A stretch of 62,520 nt of DNA, from positions 1 through 62,520 of the forward strand of contig NZ_JADLJS010000031.1 of the NCBI RefSeq assembly GCF_015680405.1. The letters run 5' to 3'. The stretch is from Pseudomonas pudica. Its GTDB lineage: Bacteria; Pseudomonadota; Gammaproteobacteria; Pseudomonadales; Pseudomonadaceae. Of this stretch, positions 50,524 through 59,075 are shown piece after piece. The notes beneath the pieces are model-generated. The model made no database searches and was not told the origin of the DNA. It was given only the letters and a program-made list of their open reading frames with translations. Position 1 is the first letter of the stretch, and each line of letters begins with the position of its first letter. The position numbers and the translations under genes were made by a program.

Positions 50524-51156
50524 TCAACCAAACGCCGCACGCTGCCAATGCGCCTCGCTTACGATCGCAATGTTCGCACCCGCTTCCCTGATTTCCACTG
50601 CTTTCTTGATCTTCGTGCCATAACTGCTGTGTAGCCACTGCTCGTTGCCAATACTGCCAATGACCAGGTAGTGGGTCTTCTTGCTCACCCCCGCGGCGAT
50701 TGAACCCCCACGTTCGACTACCAGCGCTTCGCATGCTTTGCGAGGCCCGTAAGCCATTGTGCCGGTAAACAGGAACATGCGGCCTGTCCACTCCAGTGTG
50801 GGTTCGGGGTTATCGAGTGGCAGTGAGGTGGGTGAAGAGAATGGGTTGTCGCTGCAGCGCGGCTTGCCGGTGAACTGCTGCAATAGCTCAAGCAGTTCAG
50901 CCGACTCGGCAGCATCCAGCATATTGTCCTTGAGCATGTCGCTCAGGCGCCGGTACAACAAATTGATGACCGGATCCTCAAGATGAACGAGTTGCTGCTC
51001 CATCCATCCTTTGAGGAACTCGGCTTCTTGTTGATTGACCTGATTGTCAGCAGTCAGGCCCGCAGCGATTCCAATCAACCCATCAACCGAGCGCTGCGCG
51101 ATCCGCGCTTCGTGGAAAAAGCGGCTGTTCTGAAATTCCTGATGAAGATCGACCAT
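50524..51156 (-). CDS. BRCT domain-containing protein
   Basis: 210 residues, start behind gaggaacaggga. The N-terminal 100 residues are helical (AGLTADNQVNQQEAEFLKGW, MLKDNMLDAAESAELLELLQ). A C-terminal BRCT domain of the DNA-ligase type follows: FLFTGTMAYGPRKACEALVV, then ERGGSIAAGVSKKTHYLVIG. Such proteins often occur on genomic islands and beside toxin-antitoxin or DNA repair genes. Probable DNA or protein-phosphate binding; role unknown. Starts 16 bp after the stop of the 131-residue gene. Confidence 0.82.
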   Translation of the reverse strand: MVDLHQEFQNSRFFHEARIAQRSVDGLIGIAAGLTADNQVNQQEAEFLKGWMEQQLVHLEDPVINLLYRRLSDMLKDNMLDAAESAELLELLQQFTGKPRCSDNPFSSPTSLPLDNPEPTLEWTGRMFLFTGTMAYGPRKACEALVVERGGSIAAGVSKKTHYLVIGSIGNEQWLHSSYGTKIKKAVEIREAGANIAIVSEAHWQRAAFG

Positions 51157-51172
51157 TCCCTGTTCCTCGTTT

Positions 51173-51568
51173 CTATTCCGTCAGGATCACAGCATTGGCG
51201 TATTTTTCCTGGTCCGGTGTGAACGTTGTCAGCATGCCGGTGTGATTACAGGTCAGGGTGAGCTCTGTTCGCGTATCGATGAACAGATCCTCGCCGCGAA
51301 GGCCCTGCCATTGCGCCAGGTACTTGAACGAACCGTACTTCATCGGCTTCTTCAAGGCGCGATCATGGCCACCTTTCCAACCTAGCACCGGGAGTGCGCC
51401 ATCGATGCAGTGCCGGGCAAGTTCTGGCTGGGTCAGGGCCCGCTCACGGCCAATCTCCCAGCACCGGATCAAGCCCTCGTCGGGCCCCTTCCATGCTTCT
51501 TCCCAGGTAATCAAAGTGCGGATGGGGTAATGAATAGGGCGTCGAATGACCCCGGTGGCTCGATCCAT
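51173..51568 (-). CDS. Hypothetical protein paired with the BRCT gene
   Basis: 131 residues, no signal peptide or membrane segment. Aromatic- and Trp-rich (LITWEEAWKGPDEGLIRCWE, YGSFKYLAQWQGLRGEDLFI). It lies 16 bp upstream of the BRCT gene and is probably co-transcribed. No family recognised. Neighbours on both sides (toxin-antitoxin, BRCT) suggest an accessory segment. Confidence 0.6.
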   Translation of the reverse strand: MDRATGVIRRPIHYPIRTLITWEEAWKGPDEGLIRCWEIGRERALTQPELARHCIDGALPVLGWKGGHDRALKKPMKYGSFKYLAQWQGLRGEDLFIDTRTELTLTCNHTGMLTTFTPDQEKYANAVILTE

Positions 51569-51656
51569 GACTGAGATTGTCCGTAATATTCAGTTGGTCT
51601 GGATGCTACTAATTGGCCACTATTGTGTCCAGTGCTCGCCACCCCCGGCTCCGCGT

Positions 51657-52565
51657 TCAGTCAAGGCGTTGCTGCAACGCCTCGATAAACATCTCTTCCG
51701 CCCGGCTGAAGCGCTGTTCCCTGTTCCACAACAGGTGGATATCCACATCGGCAATCCCTTCCTGCGGCGGCAGCTTCCACAGCAACCCGGCGTCTACATC
51801 CGGTGCTACCACATGCTCGGGCAGGCAGCCTATGCCAAACCCGGCAATCACCAGCCGGCGCACTTCCTCAAGGCTGGGTGACGATGCCACGATCCGCCCG
51901 GCAAACCCTTGCTGGTCGCGGAAAATGGTCAGTGGCGACAGCATGCCGCCAATCTGGTCACTGGTGAAACTGACGAAGTTCTCCCGCTGCAGGTCGCCTT
52001 CGGCCTGGCCGAACAGGGCATGGTGCTTGCCACAGAAGAACGCATAGCGCTGGCGCAGGAACAACCGTTGCTCCAGCCGTGGCTGCGCACGCCGGTTCAG
52101 GCTTAGGCCCGCCGTGGCGGTTTTTTCCTGCAGGGCGGCGACGATGTCGGAGCTGCGCATTACATCAATCTCCAGCTCCACCCGCGGGTGCTGGCGGTGG
52201 AAGTCGGCCAGGAAGTCGTCGAAGCGTTCGTTGACGATACGGCTGATCATCAGCAGGCGTACCTTGCCCACCAGTTCGTCCGCCGGCTGCTCCAGCAAGC
52301 TGCCGATCTGCGACATCTGCCCATAGACCTCGCCAGCCAGCTGAAACAGCTGCTCGCCCATTTCCGTCAGCACGAAGCGCGGCCCGCGGCGGGCGATGAG
52401 CTGGCGGCCAAGCTGTTCTTCAAGGCGCTTGAGCGCCTGGCTCACTGCCGGCTGGGTGAGGTGCAGGCGCGCGGCAGCGCGGCTGATGGAAAGCTCCTGG
52501 CCGATGACCCGGAAGGTACGCAGCAGGTTCCAGTCGAGGCGGTCGTTGAGCAGACGGTCGGGCAT
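51657..52565 (-). CDS. LysR-family transcriptional regulator
   Basis: 302 residues. HTH ISRAAARLHLTQPAVSQALK at about 28-47; effector domain to the end. Divergent from the MHS transporter/amidohydrolase/deacetylase operon, with a REP pair between, so it is the likely operon regulator. Confidence 0.9.
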   Translation of the reverse strand: MPDRLLNDRLDWNLLRTFRVIGQELSISRAAARLHLTQPAVSQALKRLEEQLGRQLIARRGPRFVLTEMGEQLFQLAGEVYGQMSQIGSLLEQPADELVGKVRLLMISRIVNERFDDFLADFHRQHPRVELEIDVMRSSDIVAALQEKTATAGLSLNRRAQPRLEQRLFLRQRYAFFCGKHHALFGQAEGDLQRENFVSFTSDQIGGMLSPLTIFRDQQGFAGRIVASSPSLEEVRRLVIAGFGIGCLPEHVVAPDVDAGLLWKLPPQEGIADVDIHLLWNREQRFSRAEEMFIEALQQRLD

Positions 52566-52675
52566 GGCAAGGCTCGATAATAAGCAAGGCTAATATTTCG
52601 AATAATAAATAGAAAATTGACTAATCATAGCCCCGGGCCGATAAATCGCAGGTATCGAGGCCTGCTGAGTCGGTG

Positions 52676-52771
52676 CTGGCCTCTTCGCGGGCTTGCCCGC
52701 TCCCACAGGGTCACCACAAGTTTCGAATGCTGCGCAGTACCTGTGGGAGCGGGCGAGCCCGCGAAGAAGCC
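52676..52771. repeat. Inverted REP pair (BIME)
   Basis: Copies 52676-52710 (ttcgcgggcttgcccgctcc type) and 52740-52771 (gagcgggcgagcccgcgaag type) face each other within the divergent promoter between LysR and the MHS transporter. Confidence 0.8.
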
Positions 52772-52856
52772 AACACCGATTCAACAAGCCAAGCGCCACA
52801 AGAGCGCCCCCGTGCCCCCGACAACTCCTGCCAGAACAACAAGCAAAGGAGCCTCC

Positions 52857-54161
52857 ATGAAGCCCACCGCTTCCCCCCAGCCACGCCGTGCCGCCGCTGC
52901 CGCGTTCATTGGCACCATGATCGAGTGGTACGACTTCTACATCTACGCCACCGCCGCTGCCCTGGTGTTCGGCGCGCTGTTCTTCCCCTCCGACAACAGC
53001 CTGTTCAGCACCATGGCCGCGTTCGGTACCTTCGCCGTCGGCTTCTTCGCCCGGCCGCTAGGTGGCATCGTCTTCGGCCACGTGGGCGACCGTATCGGCC
53101 GCAAGAAATCGCTGGTCATCACCTTGCTGATGATGGGCATCGTCACCGTGGGCATCGGCCTGCTGCCGACCTACGCACAAATCGGCGCCACCGCGCCGGT
53201 GCTGCTGATCCTGCTGCGCATCGTGCAGGGCATTGCCGTGGGTGGCGAGTGGGGCGGGGCAGTGCTGATGGCTGGCGAGCATGCGCCCAAGGGCCGGCGC
53301 AACTTCTTCGCCTCGTTCGCCCAGCTGGGCAGCCCGGCGGGCCTGATCCTGTCGCTGCTGGCCTTTGGCGCGGTCACCCGCCTGCCGGAAGCAGACCTGA
53401 TGAGCTGGGGCTGGCGCGTGCCATTCCTGGCCAGCGCGCTGTTGCTGCTGGTGGGCCTGGCGATTCGCCTGGGGGTGAATGAGTCGCCCGAGTTCATCGC
53501 CAGCCGCGAGCAGGCGGAAAAGGCCCGGCGCAAGGAGCAGGCCCCGGTATTCGAAGTGCTGCGCACGGCCTGGCGCCCGCTGTTGCTGTGCATCGGTGCC
53601 AATACCCTGGGTATTGCCGGGGTCTACTTCACCAACACCTTCATGATCAGTTACACCACCCAGCAATTGCACCTGGAGCGCTCGTTGATTCTGGAGTGCC
53701 TGTTCTTCGTGGCGATCATCCAGTTCTGCGTGCAGCCGTTGGCCGCCTGGCTATCGGAGAAGATGGGCGCCACCCGCTTCCTGGCCCTTGTCGCGCTGCT
53801 GGCGATGGCTTCGCCTTACCCGATGTTCGTGCTGGTCAGCTCGGGTCAGGGCCCGTTGATCGTACTCGGCATCGCCCTGGCAGCCGCGTGCATGGCGTCC
53901 TTCTACGCGGTGATCGCCGGCTATGTCAGCGGCATGTTCGAAACCCGCGTGCGCTACACCGCCATTTCCCTGGCCTACCAGATCTGCGGCGCCATCGCGG
54001 GCGGCCTGACCCCGCTGATCGGTACCTGGCTGGCCCACACCTTCACCGGCCAATGGTGGCCGATGGCGGTGTTCTACACCCTGATCGCCACTGTTTCGCT
54101 GGTCTGCGTGCTCGCCCTGGCGCGCCAGTACGCCCGCAGCCAGCGCCTGGAACTGGCCTGA
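52857..54161 (+). CDS. MFS transporter, metabolite:H+ symporter (MHS) family
   Basis: 434 residues from ATG 52857 behind aaagga; an 80-residue longer reading would cross the REP pair. Twelve helices with MHS hallmarks AAAFIGTMIEWYDFYIYATA, RPLGGIVFGHVGDRIGRKKS and GEWGGAVLMAGEH. Members import dicarboxylates, betaines and similar acids. First gene of an operon with a carbamoylase-like hydrolase and an acetylpolyamine deacetylase, so a nitrogenous acid or acetylated amine is the likely cargo. Confidence 0.92.
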   Translation: MKPTASPQPRRAAAAAFIGTMIEWYDFYIYATAAALVFGALFFPSDNSLFSTMAAFGTFAVGFFARPLGGIVFGHVGDRIGRKKSLVITLLMMGIVTVGIGLLPTYAQIGATAPVLLILLRIVQGIAVGGEWGGAVLMAGEHAPKGRRNFFASFAQLGSPAGLILSLLAFGAVTRLPEADLMSWGWRVPFLASALLLLVGLAIRLGVNESPEFIASREQAEKARRKEQAPVFEVLRTAWRPLLLCIGANTLGIAGVYFTNTFMISYTTQQLHLERSLILECLFFVAIIQFCVQPLAAWLSEKMGATRFLALVALLAMASPYPMFVLVSSGQGPLIVLGIALAAACMASFYAVIAGYVSGMFETRVRYTAISLAYQICGAIAGGLTPLIGTWLAHTFTGQWWPMAVFYTLIATVSLVCVLALARQYARSQRLELA

Positions 54162-54189
54162 TCGAACCGTTTTTCTGGAGTACCCGCAC

Positions 54190-55431
54190 ATGTTGAAAAG
54201 TAATGGCGAACGCCTGTGGGCGAGCCTGATGGCCATGGCCGAAATCGGTGCCACTGCCCGTGGCGGCAGCTGCCGCCTGGCCCTCAGCGACGAGGACAAG
54301 GCTGGCCGTGAACTGTTCAGCCACTGGTGCCGTGAAGCCGGCCTGACGCTGACCGTTGATGCCATCGGCAACCTGTTCGCTCGCCGCGCTGGCAGCGACC
54401 CGGATGCAGCGCCGGTGATGATGGGCAGCCACCTCGACACCCAACCTGAGGGCGGCCGTTTCGATGGCGTCTACGGTGTGCTGGCGGGCCTTGAAGTGGT
54501 ACGCCGGCTCAATGACCTGAACATCCAGACGCGCAAACCGCTGGAAATCGCCGTATGGACCAACGAGGAGGGCGCCCGCTTCACCCCGGCCATGTTCGGT
54601 TCGGCGGTGTTCACCGGCACTCTGGCCCTGGACGAAGCGCTGGCCATTCGCGACGCCGATGGCATCAGCGTCGCCGACGAACTGCAACGCACCGGTTACG
54701 CCGGCCAGCGCCCGCTGGGCGGCCGGGTGGATGCCTATTTCGAGGCGCATATCGAGCAAGGTCCGATCCTTGAAGACAACGCCAAGGCCATTGGCGTGGT
54801 CAGCGGCGGGCAGGCCATCCGTTGGCTGGACGTTACCGTCGAAGGCATGGCCGCACACGCCGGCACAACACCGATGCCATTGCGCAAGGATGCCCTGTAC
54901 GGCGCTGCACAGATGATCCAGGCCGTCGAGCAACTGGCCGCCGACTTCGCACCGCAAGGCCTGACCACCGTGGGTGAACTGTCCATCGCCAAGTCCTCGC
55001 GCAACACCATTCCAGGGTTGCTGCAGTTCACCGTCGACTTGCGTCATCACCGGGATGAAGCCATCGAGGCGATGGAGCGCGACCTGACGTTGAAGCTGCA
55101 AGCCATCGCCAATCAGCGCGGGTTGCGGGTGCGTATCGAGCGCCACTGGGTCAGCCCGGCCACGCCGTTCGACGCCGACTGCGTAGCTGCCGTGCAGCAG
55201 GCGGTGGATGGCCTGGGCTATGCCCAGCAGTCGATCGTCAGCGGTGCCGGCCACGACGCCATCCTGCTGGCCCGCTACTGCCCGACCGCCATGGTGTTCA
55301 TCCCCTGTGTCGGCGGCCTGAGCCATAACGAAGCCGAAGACGTACTGCCCGACGACGCCCGCCAGGGTGCCGATGTACTGCTCAACGCCGTGCTGGCCCG
55401 TGCGGGCCTGATCGAACAAGGAGAAGCCTGA
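54190..55431 (+). CDS. Zn-dependent M20 amidohydrolase (N-carbamoyl-L-amino acid hydrolase/allantoate amidohydrolase type)
   Basis: 413 residues, start behind ctggag. M20/Hyuc family: His81 (GSHLDT), Asp92 (GRFDGVYGVLAG), Glu126-Glu127 (WTNEEGARF), EAHIEQGP, and late His in GLSHNEAED. It hydrolyses N-carbamoyl or ureido groups of amino acids. Its stop overlaps the next start by one base (TGATG), implying coupling to the deacetylase. Confidence 0.9.
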   Translation: MLKSNGERLWASLMAMAEIGATARGGSCRLALSDEDKAGRELFSHWCREAGLTLTVDAIGNLFARRAGSDPDAAPVMMGSHLDTQPEGGRFDGVYGVLAGLEVVRRLNDLNIQTRKPLEIAVWTNEEGARFTPAMFGSAVFTGTLALDEALAIRDADGISVADELQRTGYAGQRPLGGRVDAYFEAHIEQGPILEDNAKAIGVVSGGQAIRWLDVTVEGMAAHAGTTPMPLRKDALYGAAQMIQAVEQLAADFAPQGLTTVGELSIAKSSRNTIPGLLQFTVDLRHHRDEAIEAMERDLTLKLQAIANQRGLRVRIERHWVSPATPFDADCVAAVQQAVDGLGYAQQSIVSGAGHDAILLARYCPTAMVFIPCVGGLSHNEAEDVLPDDARQGADVLLNAVLARAGLIEQGEA

Positions 55432-56450
55432 TGCGTTGCTACTTCCACCCCGAACAACTGCTGCACCACCCACGCAGCTATTACTCGCGCGGCGCCATGC
55501 GCACCCCGCAGGAAGTCCCCGAGCGCGCCCAGCGCCTGCTCCAGGCAGCCAAGGCTCTGGGCTTCGACATCCGTCAGCCTGAGGACGCCGGCCTCGAGCC
55601 GCTCAAGGCAGTGCATGGCGAGGCCTACCTGGCCTTCCTCGAAGAGGCCCATGCGCGCTGGAAGGAAGTGCCCGAAGATTGGGGCGACGAGGTCATGTCC
55701 AACATCTTCGTGCGCGAACCCAACGCCTTGCGTGGCATCCTCGCCCAGGCCGGGCGCTACCTGGCTGACGGCAGCTGCCCTGTAGGCGAACACACCTGGC
55801 GCTCGGCCTATTGGTCTGCGCAAAGCGCGGTGGCCGGTGCCAAGGCCATTCTCGACGGTGAGCCGGCGGCCTATGCCCTGTGCCGGCCGCCCGGCCACCA
55901 TGCGCGCTTCGATGCGGCCGGTGGTTTCTGCTACATCAACAATGCCGCTGTGGCTGCCCAGGCCTTGCGCAGCCGCTACAGCCGAGTGGCCATTCTCGAT
56001 ACCGACATGCACCACGGGCAGGGCATTCAGGAAATCTTCTACGACCGCCGGGATGTGCTGTACGTGTCGGTGCATGGCGACCCCACCAACTTCTACCCGG
56101 GTGTGGCCGGGTTCGCGGACGAGCGTGGCAGCGGTGCGGGGGAGGGGTACAACCTCAACTTGCCGATGGCGCATGGGGCTAGCGAAGCGGACTTCATGGG
56201 CCAGCTGGAAATCGCGCTGGCGGCGGTGAAGGACTTTGGCGCCGAGGTGCTGGTGTTGTCGCTGGGGTTCGATATCTACGAACTCGACCCGCAGAGCAAG
56301 GTGGCGGTGACGACTGAAGGGTTTGCGGTATTGGGCGAGCGGATTCGGGCAATGCGCTTGCCGTGCCTGATCGTGCAGGAAGGGGGGTATCACCTGGAGA
56401 GCCTGGAGGCGAATGTGCTGGGGTTCTTTGCTGATAAAGCAGATTGGTGA
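55431..56450 (+). CDS. Histone deacetylase-family acetylpolyamine amidohydrolase
   Basis: 339 residues, coupled to the hydrolase by TGATG. Class II-like bacterial deacetylase: His156-His157 (PPGHHARF), Zn ligands Asp192 and His194 (DTDMHHGQG) and Asp281 (LGFDIYELDP), catalytic Tyr in EGGYHLES. Such enzymes (AphA/AphB types) deacetylate acetylputrescine or acetylcadaverine in Pseudomonas. With an MHS importer and amidohydrolase, a role in using acylated amines is inferred. Confidence 0.92.
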   Translation: MRCYFHPEQLLHHPRSYYSRGAMRTPQEVPERAQRLLQAAKALGFDIRQPEDAGLEPLKAVHGEAYLAFLEEAHARWKEVPEDWGDEVMSNIFVREPNALRGILAQAGRYLADGSCPVGEHTWRSAYWSAQSAVAGAKAILDGEPAAYALCRPPGHHARFDAAGGFCYINNAAVAAQALRSRYSRVAILDTDMHHGQGIQEIFYDRRDVLYVSVHGDPTNFYPGVAGFADERGSGAGEGYNLNLPMAHGASEADFMGQLEIALAAVKDFGAEVLVLSLGFDIYELDPQSKVAVTTEGFAVLGERIRAMRLPCLIVQEGGYHLESLEANVLGFFADKADW

Positions 56451-56462
56451 TAAGTGCTATAT

Positions 56463-56489
56463 GCCGGCAGCTGTGTTGTCGCTGCCGGC
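56463..56489. terminator. Hairpin after the deacetylase operon
   Basis: gccggcagc (56463-56471) and gctgccggc (56481-56489) form a perfect 9-bp stem, 13 bp after the deacetylase stop. No strong T-run, but position fits a terminator. Confidence 0.55.
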
Positions 56490-56554
56490 GTCTGTGATGA
56501 TACTCGGTCTCGGTGAACGAGGATGTACGTGCTGGGCTCTGGAATCAGTTCTGC

Positions 56555-56821
56555 TTATAGCTCATATCTTTTTTGGGTCAAGAATTCAGGCTCTCGCCAG
56601 TTTGGACCTTTGATATAGCCATTTCCACCACGCTGTATCAAACCTTCGTCACTCATTTTCTTAATCAGGTTAATGAGTTGTAGGCAGTCGCCAATGTTCA
56701 CCCATCCATTTCGATTGTATAGATTGTCGAGTCGTGGATGAGAAATGCCATTTTGCCTGACAAGCCACAGAATGATATCGGTGGGGCTTTCGTTGGTGAT
56801 TATTTCGCTAATAGTGTTCAT
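56555..56821 (-). CDS. Putative bacteriocin immunity protein
   Basis: 88 residues, AT-rich. In the frame-corrected reading of the upstream bacteriocin, its stop overlaps this ATG as ATGA, the classic toxin-immunity arrangement. The sequence (ESPTDIILWLVRQNGISHPR and LIKKMSDEGLIQRGGNGYIK) resembles a small winged-helix-like fold; I cannot name a family. It appears intact although the toxin frame is broken. Confidence 0.6.
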   Translation of the reverse strand: MNTISEIITNESPTDIILWLVRQNGISHPRLDNLYNRNGWVNIGDCLQLINLIKKMSDEGLIQRGGNGYIKGPNWREPEFLTQKRYEL

Positions 56822-57725
56822 TTGTTCTCTCGTGCGATCTGCTGGTCATCTGCTTCAATTGCTTCTGGTGTGTAAAGCAGTTCGAGCTCCGAGGTGAGTT
56901 GGTAGTCTTCCAGTGTTGCAGCGTGTGTATTGTTCCATGCTTCACCATCATCGTTCGGCCTGATTTTATCTGGTATTTCAAGGTGCGAAAGCGCTCCAGC
57001 TCCCTTATCTCATGTGTGTAAAAGCGCTTGTCGGTGTCCGTTTCTTGCAACTTGCCCTGTAGGATTTTTTCCAGCCTGTTGATCATGATGTCATTTGCAT
57101 CGGACGGGCCGAAGCGGCTTGTGTGTAATTTGACTAATTCGATGCCTGTCGCTGTGATTTTGACCTCGCGCCAATCCAGTCGCTCGATAGGTCCACCTGC
57201 TTTGTCTGGATTATAAGCTCGCCCGCTATAAGTGCCTATGGTTGTTGCGTCGGGATAGGGAGAATTGAAAACTACGTACAGTGGTGGCAGACCAGATTCT
57301 GGCGGGAAGCAGTAAATACAGTCTTTATAATTCGGTGGTTCATAGGCAGGGAGCGGTGTCGCTTCTATCCATGCGGGTCTGAGATTGACCCCCTCATAGG
57401 GGTCCGACAGTATCGGGTCACTGGGGGTTGTAGTTGACGACCCGTTCTCGGTATGAATGGGGAAGCTGAGCCTGATTGGAAAATCACTCGATGGAATCGA
57501 TGTGTAGCTATTGCCTTCTTTATCCATTACTAAGGGGCGTACAGGCACCTTTTTTTCAGCACTTGTGGAGTTTGCACGGTTCGTAAGTGTATACGTGTCC
57601 AGATTGGCATTTATTCGTAGCGGTGATTCAATTGTCCCGTGCTTAAGCGCAATGTCATGAATGTTCGTAGGCAAATCAGGAATGAGTAGTTCAGCAGGCA
57701 TGCTCAGGGCTGAGTCATGGTACAA
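56808..57725 (-). pseudogene. S-type pyocin-like bacteriocin, 3' segment (frameshifted at both ends)
   Basis: Contains the pyocin_S-type domain (ESGLPPLYVVFNSPYPDATT, GRAYNPDKAGGPIERLDW) and the start of the conserved end (DANDIMINRLEKIL, YTHEIRELERF). After ELERFRTL (near 56980) this frame turns into low-quality sequence. The next frame continues as IPDKIRPNDDGEAWNNTHAA then TLEDYQL and ends at 56818 with an ATGA overlap to the immunity gene. The 5' end is also out of frame with the upstream segment. There is no credible start here (TTG at 57725 without ribosome site). So this is a fragment of one gene of about 580 codons. Confidence 0.75.
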
Positions 57726-57736
57726 ATCAGCGTTTC

Positions 57737-58564
57737 CTAATTCTGATGAATAAAAAATAAACCTATGCCCAGCCTGAAGATTGGGGTTGCAGTAATGCCC
57801 AGTGTCTTAACTTTCTCTATTCCTCTAAGGATATGGCTCTGAAGGCTGCCAAATCTGATTGGGTTAGTTGATATTGTGGTTAATGTTGAGCTTAGCACTA
57901 TTCCGGAGTTGGGTTTTAAGGTGATGGAATTGCCTTGACTGTCTTTGTTGTGGTTGTTTCTTAATATTATTATGGTTTTCTGCTGGAGGTTTTCGTATTC
58001 CTTTTTTATTTTTTCAAGGCAGCGATTTAGTACTATTTCAATTTGCGCGGCAGTAATGCTGCTCATTAAAAAGTACAAATCTTCCTCGATCATATAGAAA
58101 TCTTGGTCGCGCCAGCGGTTAAAGTGAACGACGTTTTCGAAATGCAGTGCTGCTTCGTCAATGCCTATTGTATATATGTGTTCTGCTAAGTATAGGTTGA
58201 TATTGCGGATGGCTTGTTTGTGGGTTTTGTTATAAAGGAGCAGGAGGAATTTCTTTTGGGCGTAAAGTTGGCTTACCTGGTCTGGGTGGGATTGTCTTAT
58301 GTCTGAATAATGTTTATTCAAATAGTTCTCAAATCCAGGAGTGCTCACTGGGCAGGTAGCCTCGATTTCCTGTATCACATTTTTCGCAATGGTCGTTGCG
58401 TTGTCGCTGAGCGCATCATATGAAAGCGATGCTATGTTCGGCGGTGTTATAGGTAGTGTGAACGGGCTGTCCCAAGAAAGGATGTCCTCAAAGTCATATG
58501 TAAAAGGCGCGGCTGAGTATATTTCTTGCAGTTCCTGGCTTGTTAGTGTTCTGCGTGAGGTCAC
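57737..58564 (-). pseudogene. S-type pyocin-like bacteriocin, 5' segment
   Basis: 275 codons from a GTG at 58564 behind aaggg. Begins TSRRTLTSQELQEIYSAAPF, with the helical region EIEATCPVSTPGFENYLNKH characteristic of the N-terminal part of S-type pyocin-like proteins. The frame ends at a stop after GIGLFFIHQN. One frame over, the expected continuation reads FFYSSELGNADLYHDSALSM and joins the downstream segment at the A/T homopolymer 57751-57760. Base composition is much AT-richer than the neighbours, a sign of transfer. Confidence 0.7.
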
Positions 58565-59075
58565 GTCTATTTCCCTTGAAGAAGCCTTGAGGTACTAAAC
58601 CTTGAGGCTTTCGCAAGAAGGGCGGCAGGTGGAATAGATGCACTGCTATTGAGTAGCGAGCGCGACACCAATAGAAATCGTAGATGCCGATGGCTGGTGG
58701 GTGTAAGAAGATGGGTTAAGCTGTTGGATCAAGGGAGTTAGACATCTAGTTTTTGTTATAGGCACTCGTTGGCTGAAGTATCCCTGAGGTTTATGGAATA
58801 GGTGACGCAGACTGCGGAGGGAGTTGGCCTGCACCTGTGGCAGCGGGCATGTCCGTGAAGAAGCCAGCGTGGCCCAAGCGTGGAGTGTGCAGCTATCGGT
58901 GGCAGGCGTAGGCTGGGGGAACCAGAATCTTCGCATCAGGCGCCATCCCTTGGGCAATCCCTGCACAGACTGCAAGCACCAGAGAATCCCCCTGTTCCCC
59001 CCCACTGCACGCCTAGGCCTAGTTGATGTGCAGAGCGGCGCTCGATCTCACAGGTGCTGAAAAGGTTGCGGCGAA
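58565..59075. other. Gene-free region
   Basis: 511 bp between the bacteriocin start and the MocR gene end. It holds the bacteriocin promoter region (AT-rich 58565-58800), a decayed REP at 58834-58866 and no credible gene. Open frames across it lack ribosome sites and family features. Confidence 0.6.
58834..58866. repeat. Decayed REP element
   Basis: cctgtggcagcgggcatgtc then cgtgaagaagcc resembles cctgtgggagcgggc...cgcgaagaagcc at 52740-52771 with several substitutions. Confidence 0.5.

Noticed and set aside
58646..59005. Possible 119-residue gene
   Set aside because: No ribosome site, crosses a decayed REP, random-looking composition.
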